Source: Agromyces bauzanensis
GTDB taxonomy: Bacteria; Actinomycetota; Actinomycetes; Actinomycetales; Microbacteriaceae
Assembly (NCBI RefSeq): GCF_014645655.1
Contig: NZ_BMMD01000020.1
Coordinates: forward strand, 1-64,000
Length of the DNA stretch: 64,000 nt
Direction of reading: 5' to 3'
A program made the translations under genes and the position numbers. Every line of letters begins with the position of its first letter. Within the stretch, counting starts at the first letter, position 1. The notes beneath the pieces are model-generated. The model was not told the DNA's origin, searched no databases, and worked only from the letters and a program-made list of their open reading frames with translations. Shown here in pieces: positions 18,832 through 28,029 of this stretch.

Positions 18832-21558
18832 GTGACTGTCAACGACCAGGACCCCTACTCGGTCGAGGCCATGGACTCCGATCCCGAGGAGACGTCCGAA
18901 TGGGCCGAATCCCTCGACGCTCTCGTCACCGAGAAGGGGCACCAGCGCGGCCGCGAGATCATGCTGAGCCTGCTGAAGCGCTCGAAGGAGCTGCACCTCG
19001 GCGTGCCCATGGTCCCCACGACGGACTACCTCAACACCATCGCAGCCGAGAACGAGCCCGAGTTCCCCGGAGACGAGGAGATCGAGCGTCGCTACCGCGC
19101 GTGGATCCGCTGGAACGCGGCGGTCACGGTGCACCGCGCGCAGCGGCCGGGCATCGCGGTCGGCGGCCACATCTCGACGTACGCGTCGTCGGCCTCGCTC
19201 TACGAAGTCGGCTTCAACCACTTCTTCCGCGGACACGACCATCCCGGCGGCGGCGACCAGATCTTCATCCAGGGCCACGCCTCCCCCGGCACGTATGCGC
19301 GTGCGTTCCTCGAGGGCCGGCTCTCGGCCGACCAGCTCGACGGCTTCCGCCAGGAGAAGTCGCACGCGCCCAACGGGCTCTCGTCGTACCCGCACCCGCG
19401 GCTCATGCCCGACTTCTGGCAGTTCCCGACGGTGTCGATGGGCCTCGGGCCGATCAACGCCATCTGGCAGGCACAGCTCAACAAGTACCTGACCAACCGC
19501 GGCATCAGGGACGCGTCCGACCAGCACGTGTGGGCCTTCCTCGGCGACGGTGAGATGGACGAGGTCGAGAGCCGCGGCCAGCTGCAGGTCGCCGCGAACG
19601 AGGGCCTCGACAACCTGACGTTCGTCATCAACGCGAACCTGCAGCGTCTCGACGGCCCGGTGCGCGGCAACGGCAAGATCATCCAGGAGCTGGAGAGCTT
19701 CTTCCGCGGCGCCGGCTGGAACGTCATCAAGGTCGTCTGGGGACGCGAATGGGACGACCTGCTGGCTCGCGACCACGACGGCGCGCTTCGCAACCTCATG
19801 AACGTCACGCCCGACGGCGACTACCAGACATACAAGGCCGAGTCCGGCGCGTACGTGCGCGAGAACTTCTTCGGTCGCGACGCGCGCGCGCTCGAGCTCG
19901 TCAAGGACCTCACCGACGACCAGGTCTGGGGCCTGAAGCGCGGCGGCCACGACTACCGCAAGGTGTACGCGGCGTTCAAGGCCGCGATGGAGCACGAGGG
20001 CCAGCCCACGGTCATCATCGCGAAGACGATCAAGGGCTACGGTCTCGGTCCCGCCTTCGAGGGCCGCAACGCGACCCATCAGATGAAGAAGATGACGCTC
20101 GACAACCTGAAGACCTTCAGGGACACGATGCGTATCCCGATCTCCGACGCACAGCTCGAGGAGAACCCCTACCTCCCGCCGTACTACCACCCCGGCGACC
20201 AGGACGAGGCCATCCAGTACCTGCACGAGCGCCGTCGCGCGCTCGGCGGGTACCTTCCCGAACGCCGCACGTCGCACGCGGCGATCACCCTGCCCGACGA
20301 CTCGGCGTACGCGATCGCGAAGAAGGGGTCGGGAACGCAGGAGGTCGCCACCACCATGGCGTTCGTGCGCGTGCTGAAGGACCTCATGCGCTCGAAGGAC
20401 TTCGGCAATCGCATCGTGCCGATCATCCCCGACGAGGCGCGCACGTTCGGCATGGACGCGTTCTTCCCGAACGCCAAGATCTACAACCCGAACGGCCAGC
20501 ACTACACCTCGGTCGACCGCGAGCTCCTGCTCGCCTACAAGGAGAGCCCCCAGGGGCAGATCCTGCACGTCGGCATCAACGAGGCGGGCGCGGTCGCCGC
20601 GTTCACCGCGGTCGGTACCGCGTACTCCACCGAGGGCGAGCCGCTCATCCCGATCTACGTCTTCTACTCGATGTTCGGGTTCCAGCGCACGGGCGATGCG
20701 ATCTGGGCCGCCGGCGACCAGATGGCCCGTGGCTTCATGATCGGTGCGACCGCCGGACGCACGACGCTGACAGGCGAGGGTCTCCAGCACGCCGACGGGC
20801 ATTCGCTGCTGCTCGCCGCCACGAATCCCGCGGTGGTCTCGTACGACCCCGCGTACGGCTACGAGATCGGGCACATCGTGCGCTCGGGCCTCGAGCGGAT
20901 GTACGGCGGATCGCACCCCGACCCCAACGTCATGTACTACCTCACGGTGTACAACGAGCCCATCGTGCAGCCCGCCGAACCCGAGGGCGTCGACGTCGAG
21001 GGCATCGTACGAGGCATCCACCGCATCGCGGACTCGCAGACGCAGGGCCCGAAGGCGCAGCTGCTCGCGTCGGGCGTCGCCGTGCCGTGGGCGCTGGAGG
21101 CCAAGCACCTCCTCGAGGCGGACTGGGGCGTCTCGGCCGACGTGTGGTCGGTCACCAGCTGGACCGAGCTGCGCCGCGACGGCATGGCCGCCGACGAACA
21201 CAACTTCCTGAACCCCGGCGCCGAGCGCCGCACCCCGTACCTCACGCAGAAACTCGAGAGTTCGCAGGGGCCGGTCGTTGCCGTATCGGACTTCATGCAC
21301 GCGGTGCCCGACCAGATCCGCGCCTACGTGCCGGGCGACTTCGCGACGCTCGGGGCCGACGGCTTCGGCTTCTCCGACACACGCCCGGCGGCCCGCCGGT
21401 TCTTCAAGATCGACGGCCCGTCGGTGGCGGTGCGCGCACTCGAGCTCCTCGCGGAACGCGGCGAGGTCGACCGTTCGCTCCCGGCTCAGGCCATCGAGAA
21501 GTACCGGCTGCACGACGTGAACGCCGGCAGCACCGGGACGGCCGGCGGCGAGAGCTAG
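18832..21558 (+). CDS. aceE: Pyruvate dehydrogenase E1 component, homodimeric
   Basis: Thiamine-diphosphate enzyme that decarboxylates pyruvate and acylates E2 lipoyl groups, feeding acetyl-CoA to the TCA cycle and to the fatty-acid genes downstream. The 908-residue length is that of the homodimeric AceE type. The ThDP motif starts [20 protein letters not shown] and closes at [14 protein letters not shown]. The GTG start at 18832 is chosen because AGAGAGG precedes it and [20 protein letters not shown] is the family N-terminus. It lies 11 bases before the PucR-type regulator. Confidence 0.96.
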   Translation: MTVNDQDPYSVEAMDSDPEETSEWAESLDALVTEKGHQRGREIMLSLLKRSKELHLGVPMVPTTDYLNTIAAENEPEFPGDEEIERRYRAWIRWNAAVTVHRAQRPGIAVGGHISTYASSASLYEVGFNHFFRGHDHPGGGDQIFIQGHASPGTYARAFLEGRLSADQLDGFRQEKSHAPNGLSSYPHPRLMPDFWQFPTVSMGLGPINAIWQAQLNKYLTNRGIRDASDQHVWAFLGDGEMDEVESRGQLQVAANEGLDNLTFVINANLQRLDGPVRGNGKIIQELESFFRGAGWNVIKVVWGREWDDLLARDHDGALRNLMNVTPDGDYQTYKAESGAYVRENFFGRDARALELVKDLTDDQVWGLKRGGHDYRKVYAAFKAAMEHEGQPTVIIAKTIKGYGLGPAFEGRNATHQMKKMTLDNLKTFRDTMRIPISDAQLEENPYLPPYYHPGDQDEAIQYLHERRRALGGYLPERRTSHAAITLPDDSAYAIAKKGSGTQEVATTMAFVRVLKDLMRSKDFGNRIVPIIPDEARTFGMDAFFPNAKIYNPNGQHYTSVDRELLLAYKESPQGQILHVGINEAGAVAAFTAVGTAYSTEGEPLIPIYVFYSMFGFQRTGDAIWAAGDQMARGFMIGATAGRTTLTGEGLQHADGHSLLLAATNPAVVSYDPAYGYEIGHIVRSGLERMYGGSHPDPNVMYYLTVYNEPIVQPAEPEGVDVEGIVRGIHRIADSQTQGPKAQLLASGVAVPWALEAKHLLEADWGVSADVWSVTSWTELRRDGMAADEHNFLNPGAERRTPYLTQKLESSQGPVVAVSDFMHAVPDQIRAYVPGDFATLGADGFGFSDTRPAARRFFKIDGPSVAVRALELLAERGEVDRSLPAQAIEKYRLHDVNAGSTGTAGGES

Positions 21559-21569
21559 CAGGCGACGAG

Positions 21570-22784
21570 GTGGCGACGAAGCCCAAGACGAAAGCGGAGA
21601 CGCTGGCATGGTTGCGCACCATCGCGGGCGAACTGTCGACCCAGACGCTGAAGCGCCTCGAGGACACACTTCCGTGGTACGGCGACATGCCGCCGAGCCG
21701 GCGCTCCGCCGTGGGACTCGTCGCACAGGCCGGCATCTCGTCGTTCATCGCGTGGTTCGAGGACCCACGGTCGACGCCGTGGATCGCGGCCGACGTGTTC
21801 GGGGCCGCCCCGCGTGAGCTCCTCCGCTCGGTGAGCCTGCAGCAGACGCTGCAGCTCATCCGCGTCACGGTGGAGGTCGTGGAGGATCGCGTCGTGAAGG
21901 ACGGCGGCGGGCCGCTGCGCGAGGCGATCCTGCTCTACTCGCGCGAGATCGCGTTCGCCGCTGCAGACGTCTACGCGCGCGCCGCCGAAGCGCGGGGGCT
22001 CTGGGATGCCCGCCTCGAGGCGCTCGTGGTCGACTCGATCCTCTCGGGCGAGTACGACGACGAACTGCCGAGCCGCATCGCCGCGCTGGGTTGGCACGGC
22101 CACGGCGAGGTCGCCGTGCTCGTCGGCACGGCGCCGAAGCAGCTCGATGTCGACCACGTGCGGCGCGCGGCCCGGCACATGCACGCCGACGTGCTCATCG
22201 GGGTGCAGGGCAACCGGCTGGTGCTCGTGATCGGTCGCTCCGATCCGCTCGGACGCGAGCCCGAGGAGTCGATCGGCACGTCGCCGGCTCTCACGTTCAT
22301 GGAGATCGCCACCCAGCTCGAGCCGCACTTCGGCCCCGGTCACCTCGTGCTCGGCCACGAGGTGCCGAACCTCGTCGACGCGTCGAAGAGCGCGAAGGCC
22401 GCGCTCGCGGGCTTCGCGGTCGCGCGGTCGTGGCGGCACGCGCCACGCCCCGTGCACGCCGACGACCTGCTGCCCGAGCGTGCGCTCGCGGGCGATCCAC
22501 TCGCGCGCGCCACACTCGTGCACCGCATCTACCGGCCGCTTCAGGCGCACTCGACCGAGCTGCTGACCACCCTCTGGAGCTACCTCGACAACGGCCGGTC
22601 GCTCGAGGCCACTGCCCGCGAGCTGTTCGTGCACCCCAACACGGTGCGGTACCGGTTGAAGCGCGTCTCCGACGTCATCGGCTGGGACGCCACCGGCGCG
22701 CGCGAGGCCCTGATCCTGCAGGCCGCGCTCATCATCGGCTCGATGAGCGACTACGAACACACGCCACGGCGCCGCCCGTCGTGA
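21570..22784 (+). CDS. PucR-family regulator, FasR-like activator of fatty-acid genes
   Basis: A 404-residue regulator with a conserved N-terminal region (AWLRTIAGELSTQTLKRLED) and a C-terminal PucR-type helix-turn-helix (LEATARELFVHPNTVRYRLK, about residues 350-369). Its place immediately upstream of fabD-fabH-acpP-fabF matches FasR of Streptomyces coelicolor, which activates that operon, so the same role is inferred. It starts with GTG at 21570. Only 11 bases separate it from aceE, which may link its level to acetyl-CoA supply. Confidence 0.85.
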   Translation: MATKPKTKAETLAWLRTIAGELSTQTLKRLEDTLPWYGDMPPSRRSAVGLVAQAGISSFIAWFEDPRSTPWIAADVFGAAPRELLRSVSLQQTLQLIRVTVEVVEDRVVKDGGGPLREAILLYSREIAFAAADVYARAAEARGLWDARLEALVVDSILSGEYDDELPSRIAALGWHGHGEVAVLVGTAPKQLDVDHVRRAARHMHADVLIGVQGNRLVLVIGRSDPLGREPEESIGTSPALTFMEIATQLEPHFGPGHLVLGHEVPNLVDASKSAKAALAGFAVARSWRHAPRPVHADDLLPERALAGDPLARATLVHRIYRPLQAHSTELLTTLWSYLDNGRSLEATARELFVHPNTVRYRLKRVSDVIGWDATGAREALILQAALIIGSMSDYEHTPRRRPS

Positions 22785-22885
22785 TGCGCGCCTCGCGTGC
22801 CATGTGGACCACGCACAAGGCTTTCGACGAGAGCTTGTCGTAACGACACACACCCGGACCGACGGGGATTGGCAGGATAGGGAGG

Positions 22886-23809
22886 GTGATCGTCGTCGTC
22901 TGCCCTGGACAGGGCTCGCAGACCCCCGGATTCCTCACCCCGTGGCTCACGGAACCGGCCTACGCCGAGCGGCTCGACGCCCTCTCCGAGGCCGCGGGCG
23001 TCGATCTCGCGACCCACGGCACCGTGAGCGACGCCGACACGATCCGCGACACCGCGATCGCCCAGCCGCTCATCGTCGCGGCGGGCCTCATCGCGCTCGG
23101 CGGCCTGCTCGCCGACGGCCGCGTCGCGCGGATCGGCGGCATCGCCGGCCACTCGGTCGGCGAGATCACCGCCGCCGCCGGCGCCGGCGTCCTGCAGGAG
23201 GACGATGCGATGCACTTCGTCGCCGAACGCGGTCGTGCCATGGCGGATGCCGCGGCGCTCGCGCCGACCGGCATGAGCGCCGTCATCGGCGCCGATGAGC
23301 AGGCCCTCCTCGCGCGCCTCGACGAGCTCGGGCTCGAGCCGGCGAACTTCAACGGCGGAGGCCAGATCGTGGTCGCGGGCGCACTCGACGCGCTCGACGC
23401 ACTGAAGGCCGAGCCCCCGGCGGGCGCCCGGGTCATCCCGCTGCAGGTCGCGGGCGCCTTCCACACCCGGTACATGCAGCCCGCGGTCGAGCGGCTCGCC
23501 GCCGTCGCGGCGGAGAACCACGACGTCTCCGACCCCGGGGTGACGCTCTGGACCAACCGCGACGGCAGCCCCGTGGCATCCGGCTCTGCCTTCGTCCACC
23601 TGCTCGTCGGGCAGGTCTCCTCCCCCGTGCGCTGGGACCGCTGCATGGAGTCGTTCGCGGACGCGGGCATCACCGGCCTCATCGAGCTCGCTCCGGCGGG
23701 CGCCCTCGTCGGCCTCGCCAAGCGCGCACTCAAGGGCGTCCCGGCGGTCGCGGTGAAGACCCCCGACGACCTGCCCGCCGCCATCGAGCTCATCGAGCAG
23801 GCCGCCTGA
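22886..23809 (+). CDS. fabD: Malonyl-CoA:ACP transacylase
   Basis: Loads malonyl groups on acyl carrier protein for fatty-acid chain extension. The 307-residue protein has the N-terminal PGQGSQTPGFL, the nucleophile motif GHSVGE (about residue 90), and the His-containing AGAFHTRYM. It starts with GTG at 22886 directly after GGGAGG. It is the first gene of the fab operon; fabH follows after 39 bases. Confidence 0.95.
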   Translation: MIVVVCPGQGSQTPGFLTPWLTEPAYAERLDALSEAAGVDLATHGTVSDADTIRDTAIAQPLIVAAGLIALGGLLADGRVARIGGIAGHSVGEITAAAGAGVLQEDDAMHFVAERGRAMADAAALAPTGMSAVIGADEQALLARLDELGLEPANFNGGGQIVVAGALDALDALKAEPPAGARVIPLQVAGAFHTRYMQPAVERLAAVAAENHDVSDPGVTLWTNRDGSPVASGSAFVHLLVGQVSSPVRWDRCMESFADAGITGLIELAPAGALVGLAKRALKGVPAVAVKTPDDLPAAIELIEQAA

Positions 23810-23848
23810 TCAGGGGCACGACGAGAGGCACACGAGAGATTGGCGAGC

Positions 23849-24853
23849 ATGACCAGACCCACACTCCAGCAGTCGCACGGCCCCGCCTACACGCGCATCT
23901 ACGCCGTCGGGGCGGCGCGCGGCGAGAACGCCGTGCCGAACGACGACCTCGTCGGCCCGATCAACTCGTCCGACGAGTGGATCCAGCAGCGCACGGGCAT
24001 CATCACCCGCACGCGTGCGGGAGCCGACGTGGAGGCGATCGACCTCGCCACGGATGCCGCACGGGAAGCCGTCGAGAAGTCGGGCGTCGCCCCCGAGCTC
24101 ATCGACCTCGTCATCGTCGCGACCATCTCGAACGTCCAGCAGACGCCCTCGATCGCCGCGGTGGTCGCCGACCGGGTCGGCGCCAACCCGGCTGCGGCCT
24201 ACGACGAGAACGCCGCGTGCGCGGGATACGCCTACGCGGTCGCCCAGGCCGACGCGCTCATCCGCACGGGCCTTGCGCACTACGCGCTCGTCATCGGCGC
24301 CGAGAAGCTCTCGAACGTGGTCGACCCGACCGACCGCTCGATCTCGTTCCTCCTCGGCGACGGCGCGGGCGCCGTGGTCATCGGCCCGAGCGACTTCCCG
24401 GGCATCGCCCGCACGATCTGGGGGTCCGACGGGTCGAAGGCCGACACCATCGCCATGAACCACACCCTCACCGAGTTCCGCGAGGGCAGGTCCGAATGGC
24501 CGACGCTCCGCCAGGAGGGTCCGGCCGTGTTCCGCTGGGCGGTGTGGGACATGGCGAAGGTCGCGAAGCAGGCGCTGGAGGCGGCGGGCGTGACCAGTGC
24601 CGACCTCGCGGCGTTCATCCCCCACCAGGCGAACATGCGCATCATCGACGAGTTCGCGAAGCAGTTGAAGCTGCCCGAATCCGTCGTGATCGCGCGCGAC
24701 ATCGCGACGACCGGCAACACGTCGGCCGCATCGATCCCGCTCGCGACCCACCGGTTGCTGCAGGAGCATCCGGAGCTCTCGGGGGGCCTCGCCCTCCAGA
24801 TCGGCTTCGGTGCCGGACTCGTGTTCGGCGCCCAAGTGGTGGTTCTTCCCTGA
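23849..24853 (+). CDS. fabH: 3-oxoacyl-[ACP] synthase III
   Basis: Starts fatty-acid synthesis by condensing acyl-CoA primers with malonyl-ACP. The 334-residue protein carries the catalytic triad: Cys in ENAACAGYAYA, His in FIPHQANMRI, Asn in TTGNTSAAS. ATG 23849 is preferred over TTG 23840 because GAGAG lies upstream. The primer pocket cannot be read by eye, but branched primers would be expected in this group. Confidence 0.95.
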   Translation: MTRPTLQQSHGPAYTRIYAVGAARGENAVPNDDLVGPINSSDEWIQQRTGIITRTRAGADVEAIDLATDAAREAVEKSGVAPELIDLVIVATISNVQQTPSIAAVVADRVGANPAAAYDENAACAGYAYAVAQADALIRTGLAHYALVIGAEKLSNVVDPTDRSISFLLGDGAGAVVIGPSDFPGIARTIWGSDGSKADTIAMNHTLTEFREGRSEWPTLRQEGPAVFRWAVWDMAKVAKQALEAAGVTSADLAAFIPHQANMRIIDEFAKQLKLPESVVIARDIATTGNTSAASIPLATHRLLQEHPELSGGLALQIGFGAGLVFGAQVVVLP

Positions 24854-24879
24854 ACCGCCGACCATCGTCCATCTAGACT

Positions 24880-24901
24880 GTGTCTCGGTCAAACGAGACA
24901 C
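24880..24901 (+). promoter_or_regulatory. Hairpin just upstream of acpP
   Basis: Perfect 8-bp stem, GTGTCTCG (24880-24887) and CGAGACAC (24894-24901), with loop GTCAAA, ending 17 bases before the acpP ATG and just before its AAGGAGA ribosome site. A -10-like TAGACT (24874-24879) overlaps its upstream edge, so it could be the 5' end of a separate acpP transcript or a processed, stabilising leader. Confidence 0.5.
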
Positions 24902-24918
24902 CCCCAAGGAGAAGAACA

Positions 24919-25167
24919 ATGGCATTGTCCACCGAAGAAGTTCTTGCCGGCCTGGCCGAGCTCATCAACGACGAGACCGGCATCGCGACCGACACGGTTG
25001 AGCTGGACAAGTCGTTCACCGATGACCTCGACATCGACTCCATCTCGATGATGACGATCGTCGTCAACGCCGAGGAGAAGTTCGACGTCAAGATCCCCGA
25101 CGAAGAGGTCAAGAACCTCAAGACCGTGGGCGACGCCGTCGACTTCATCGTCAAGGCCCAGGCCTAG
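24919..25167 (+). CDS. acpP: Acyl carrier protein
   Basis: Carries growing fatty-acyl chains on a phosphopantetheine arm. It is 82 residues and acidic, with the modified serine in DLDIDSISMM at residue 41. The start at 24919 is set by AAGGAGA 8 bases upstream. It is flanked by a leader hairpin and a terminator-like hairpin, an arrangement that could let acpP be made in excess over the synthases beside it. Confidence 0.97.
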   Translation: MALSTEEVLAGLAELINDETGIATDTVELDKSFTDDLDIDSISMMTIVVNAEEKFDVKIPDEEVKNLKTVGDAVDFIVKAQA

Positions 25168-25177
25168 TCGCTGCTCG

Positions 25178-25208
25178 GGCGGGTCGCACGACGTGCGTGC
25201 GGCCCGCC
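25178..25208 (+). terminator. Attenuator-like hairpin between acpP and fabF
   Basis: A 12-bp stem, GGCGGGTCGCAC (25178-25189) and GTGCGGCCCGCC (25197-25208), with one G-U pair and a 7-base loop. There is no long T-run. It probably ends part of the acpP transcripts and lets the rest continue into fabF 37 bases on. Confidence 0.6.
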
Positions 25209-25245
25209 TTCCGCATGACCTTTCCCTCCCACGGAGTGCTCTCGA

Positions 25246-26481
25246 ATGACCAAGAAGATCGTGATCACCGGTGTCGGCGCGACCTCGCCGCTCGGTGGAA
25301 CCGCCCGCGACAGCTGGAACGCGCTGCTCGCCGGTGAGTCCGGCGCCCGCCACCTCGACCAGGCGTGGGTTACGGAGCTTGAGCTCCCGGTGACGTTCGC
25401 CGCCACCGCCAAGGTGGCGGCGGCCGACATCCTGGAGCGCCACGAGCTGAAGCGCCTCGACCCATCGAGCCAGTTCGCGCTCATCGCCGGCCGCGAGGCC
25501 TGGGCCGACGCCGGCGCACCCGAGGTCGCTCCCGAGCGACTCGCGGTCGACTGGTCGACGGGCATCGGCGGCGTGTGGACCCTCCTCGACGCCTGGGACA
25601 CGCTGCGCGAGCGCGGCCCCCGTCGCGTGCTTCCCATGACGGTGCCCATGCTCATGCCGAACGGGCCCGGCGCGGCCATCGGCATGGACCTGCACGCGCG
25701 TGCCGGCATCCGCACCGTCGTGTCGGCATGCGCCTCGAGCACCGAGGCACTCGTCAACGCCCACGACCACCTGCAGCGGGGCCTCGCCGACGTCGTCATC
25801 GCCGGAGGCTCGGAGGCGGCCATCCACCCGCTCCCGATCGCCGCATTCGCCGCGATGCAGGCACTCTCCCGGCGCAACGACGAGCCCGCCATCGCGTCGC
25901 GGCCGTACGACCTCGGCCGCGACGGCTTCGTCCTCGGCGAGGGCGCTGCGGCGCTCGTCATCGAGACCGAGGAGCACGCCAAGGCGCGCGGTGCCCGTAT
26001 CTACGCCGAGCTGCTCGGCGGTGCGGTCACGAGCGACGCCTACCACATCACCGCACCCGACCCCGAGGGCTCGGCCGCCGCGCGCGCGATGAAGCAGGCC
26101 ATCGAGGGCGCCGGGGCCGCGCTCAGCGACGTGGCGCACGTGAACGCTCACGCGACGAGCACACCCGTCGGCGACATCGCCGAGTACAACGCGCTGCGCC
26201 GGGTGTTCGGCGACGCGCTCGACGGCGTCCCCGTCACCGCCACGAAGGCGTCGACCGGGCACCTGCTCGGCGGCGCCGGGGCCATCGAGGCGCTCTTCAC
26301 GGTGATGGCGCTCCACGAGCGCACCATGCCGCCCACCATCAACCTCACGGAGCAGGACCCCGAGATCCCGCTCGATGTCGTCACGTCGCCGCGCGCGCTG
26401 GGCGACGGCGACCTCATCGCGATCTCGAACTCGTTCGGCTTCGGCGGGCACAACGCGGTGGCGGCATTCCGCACGGCCTGA
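25246..26481 (+). CDS. fabF: 3-oxoacyl-[ACP] synthase II
   Basis: Chain-elongating condensing enzyme of type II fatty-acid synthesis. The 411-residue protein has the catalytic Cys in VVSACASSTEAL and the two histidines in NAHATSTPVGD and KASTGHLLGGAGA. It is the last gene of the fab operon; a strong hairpin follows. No fabG or fabZ is in the operon, so the reductase and dehydratase steps are encoded elsewhere, as is usual in actinobacteria. Confidence 0.96.
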   Translation: MTKKIVITGVGATSPLGGTARDSWNALLAGESGARHLDQAWVTELELPVTFAATAKVAAADILERHELKRLDPSSQFALIAGREAWADAGAPEVAPERLAVDWSTGIGGVWTLLDAWDTLRERGPRRVLPMTVPMLMPNGPGAAIGMDLHARAGIRTVVSACASSTEALVNAHDHLQRGLADVVIAGGSEAAIHPLPIAAFAAMQALSRRNDEPAIASRPYDLGRDGFVLGEGAAALVIETEEHAKARGARIYAELLGGAVTSDAYHITAPDPEGSAAARAMKQAIEGAGAALSDVAHVNAHATSTPVGDIAEYNALRRVFGDALDGVPVTATKASTGHLLGGAGAIEALFTVMALHERTMPPTINLTEQDPEIPLDVVTSPRALGDGDLIAISNSFGFGGHNAVAAFRTA

Positions 26482-26512
26482 GCGGGCTCGGACCCGCGGT
26501 CCGTCCGCGCAT

Positions 26513-26549
26513 GAGAAGCCCCGGTCGCCTGAGGCGCCGGGGTCTTCTC
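26513..26549. terminator. Terminator after the fab operon
   Basis: GAGAAGCCCCGG (26513-26524) pairs with CCGGGGTCTTCTC (26537-26549), with one bulged T and an inner CGCC/GGCG helix. It lies between fabF and the convergent DUF3145 gene and could serve both. Confidence 0.8.
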
Positions 26550-26635
26550 CATCGCGGGCCCGCGGTTTCGGTCGTGCGTCGCCGGGAACGGGTCATCCGA
26601 CCTCGCGTCGCGCCACAACGGGCCCGCGCTCCCGC

Positions 26636-27157
26636 TCAGCCCACCTGGTGCAACCAGACGACCGGAGCGAAGTCACTCGCGTGGCGGAACGGCTCGAGCT
26701 CGTCGTCCCACGCCTGTCCGAGCGCGAGGCGCAGTTCGCGGTGCAGCTCGACGGCGTCGAGGCCCGCGAGCTCCATGGCGTAGCGGATGCGGTCCTCGGG
26801 CACGACCATGTTGCCGGCGGTATCGGTCTGCGCGAAGAACACGCCGAGTTCGGGCGTGTGCATCCAGCGGGCGCCGTCGGATCCCGGAGTGGGGTCCTCG
26901 CTCACCTCGAAGCGGAGCTGCTCCCAGCCGCGAAGGGCGGACGCGAGCTTCGCTCCGGTGCCGGGCGGGCCCTCCCAGTAGAACTCGGCGCGCATGAGTC
27001 CGCGATACACCGGCTGGTCTGCCCAGTCGAAGTTCACGGCACTCCCCAGCGCGCGTCCGGCCGCCCATTCCACATGCGGACACAGCGCCTTGGGCGAGGA
27101 GTGCACGAACAGCACACCTCGCGCGGCGCGCACGGCCCGCGAGACCTTCTCCGCCAT
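26636..27157 (-). CDS. DUF3145 family protein
   Basis: A 173-residue soluble protein of the actinobacterial DUF3145 family (GVLFVHSSPKALCPHVEWA near the N-terminus, EFYWEGPPGTGAKL, WDDELEPFRHASDF near the end). Its function is unknown. It sits next to fabF in Streptomyces too, so a link to lipid metabolism is plausible but unproven. The start at 27157 is chosen because GGAG lies 7 bases upstream and the family begins there. Confidence 0.88.
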   Translation of the reverse strand: MAEKVSRAVRAARGVLFVHSSPKALCPHVEWAAGRALGSAVNFDWADQPVYRGLMRAEFYWEGPPGTGAKLASALRGWEQLRFEVSEDPTPGSDGARWMHTPELGVFFAQTDTAGNMVVPEDRIRYAMELAGLDAVELHRELRLALGQAWDDELEPFRHASDFAPVVWLHQVG

Positions 27158-27332
27158 CTCCGTTCTCCGTTCTCGAGGTGCGTCTTCCCCTACGACCTCG
27201 GAACCACCGGACAGGCGGGTGTTCGATTGTGGACGGCGAGCCGCCATGGTCGAGTATGCCGCGGATCCGGGGCCAAGACAAGACGAACACGCGTGCGCGG
27301 AGTTCGGCGCTGCCGCGGACGGGGTCGAACCA

Positions 27333-27338
27333 TATACT
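27333..27338 (+). promoter_or_regulatory. Likely -10 element of the padR-family gene
   Basis: TATACT lies 35 bases before the start, in the only AT-richer patch between the divergent DUF3145 and PadR genes. No convincing -35 is seen. The gene also has a clear GGAGG ribosome site, so this transcript has a leader. Confidence 0.45.
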
Positions 27339-27372
27339 GAGTGAATCGTTCTTCATCCCGGTCGGAGGCCCA

Positions 27373-28029
27373 ATGGCTGTGCGCGACGCACTCCTCGCAC
27401 TGCTGACCGCCGGAGCTGCCTACGGCTTCCAGTTGCACGGCGGCCTGGCCGCGCGCACCGGCGGCCGGCGGGCCGTCAACGTTGGCCAGACCTACGCCAC
27501 GCTCGAGCGGCTGACGAAGCAGGGCCTCGTCGAGCCCGCAGGCACCACCGACGACGGCCTGCCGCTGCATCGGCTCACGGACGCGGGACATGCCGCGGCC
27601 CGGTCGTGGCTCGGGGGCGCGGATGCCGCGGGCGCCGACGCGTGGGACGAGACCGTCGATCGTGTGCTCATCGCCCGGTCGCTGCCTCAGTGGGATTCTG
27701 CCGCCGTCGTGGCCGCCGAGCGCGGCAGGTGGGAGGAACGGCGAGCCGAGGCATCCGTCGCCGCTCGCGCGACGCCCACGCCGGCCGACGACGCATCGGG
27801 ATCCGACGCCGGTGAGGCGGCGCTCGCCCGGCTCGCGGCGGGCGCCGAGGCCGCCCGTGCCGAGGCGGCGCTCGCGTGGCTCGACGCCGTGACGGGCGCC
27901 GAGCGGCTCGCGTTCGCGCCCCGCGCCGAGCGACCGAAGCGGGGCCGGCGACCCGGCCGCGCCACCGGTGCGACCTTCGATGCCGATGCCGACCCCGGTG
28001 GCGCCTATCAGCCGTCGGCCATGGCGTAG
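27373..28029 (+). CDS. PadR-family transcriptional regulator
   Basis: A 218-residue regulator. Residues 1-80 form the PadR winged helix (DALLALLTAGAAYGFQLHG, then VNVGQTYATLERLTKQGLVE), followed by a long Ala-rich helical C-terminal domain and a basic tail (RPKRGRRPGR). GGAGG precedes ATG 27373. Its 3' end overlaps by 22 bases the end of the convergent polymerase gene. The target is unknown, and no efflux gene, the common PadR target, is adjacent. Confidence 0.85.
   Translation: MAVRDALLALLTAGAAYGFQLHGGLAARTGGRRAVNVGQTYATLERLTKQGLVEPAGTTDDGLPLHRLTDAGHAAARSWLGGADAAGADAWDETVDRVLIARSLPQWDSAAVVAAERGRWEERRAEASVAARATPTPADDASGSDAGEAALARLAAGAEAARAEAALAWLDAVTGAERLAFAPRAERPKRGRRPGRATGATFDADADPGGAYQPSAMA

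Noticed and set aside
18706..21726. A 1006-codon minus-strand frame opposite aceE
   Set aside because: Composition (Val/Arg/Asp/His-rich, no domain) is that of an antisense shadow of a high-GC gene; aceE matches its family throughout.
19749..22784. A 1011-codon open frame crossing aceE and the FasR-like gene
   Set aside because: Only its last 404 codons are a real gene; the first part is the out-of-frame shadow of aceE, rich in Arg/Pro/Ala as expected in high-GC DNA.
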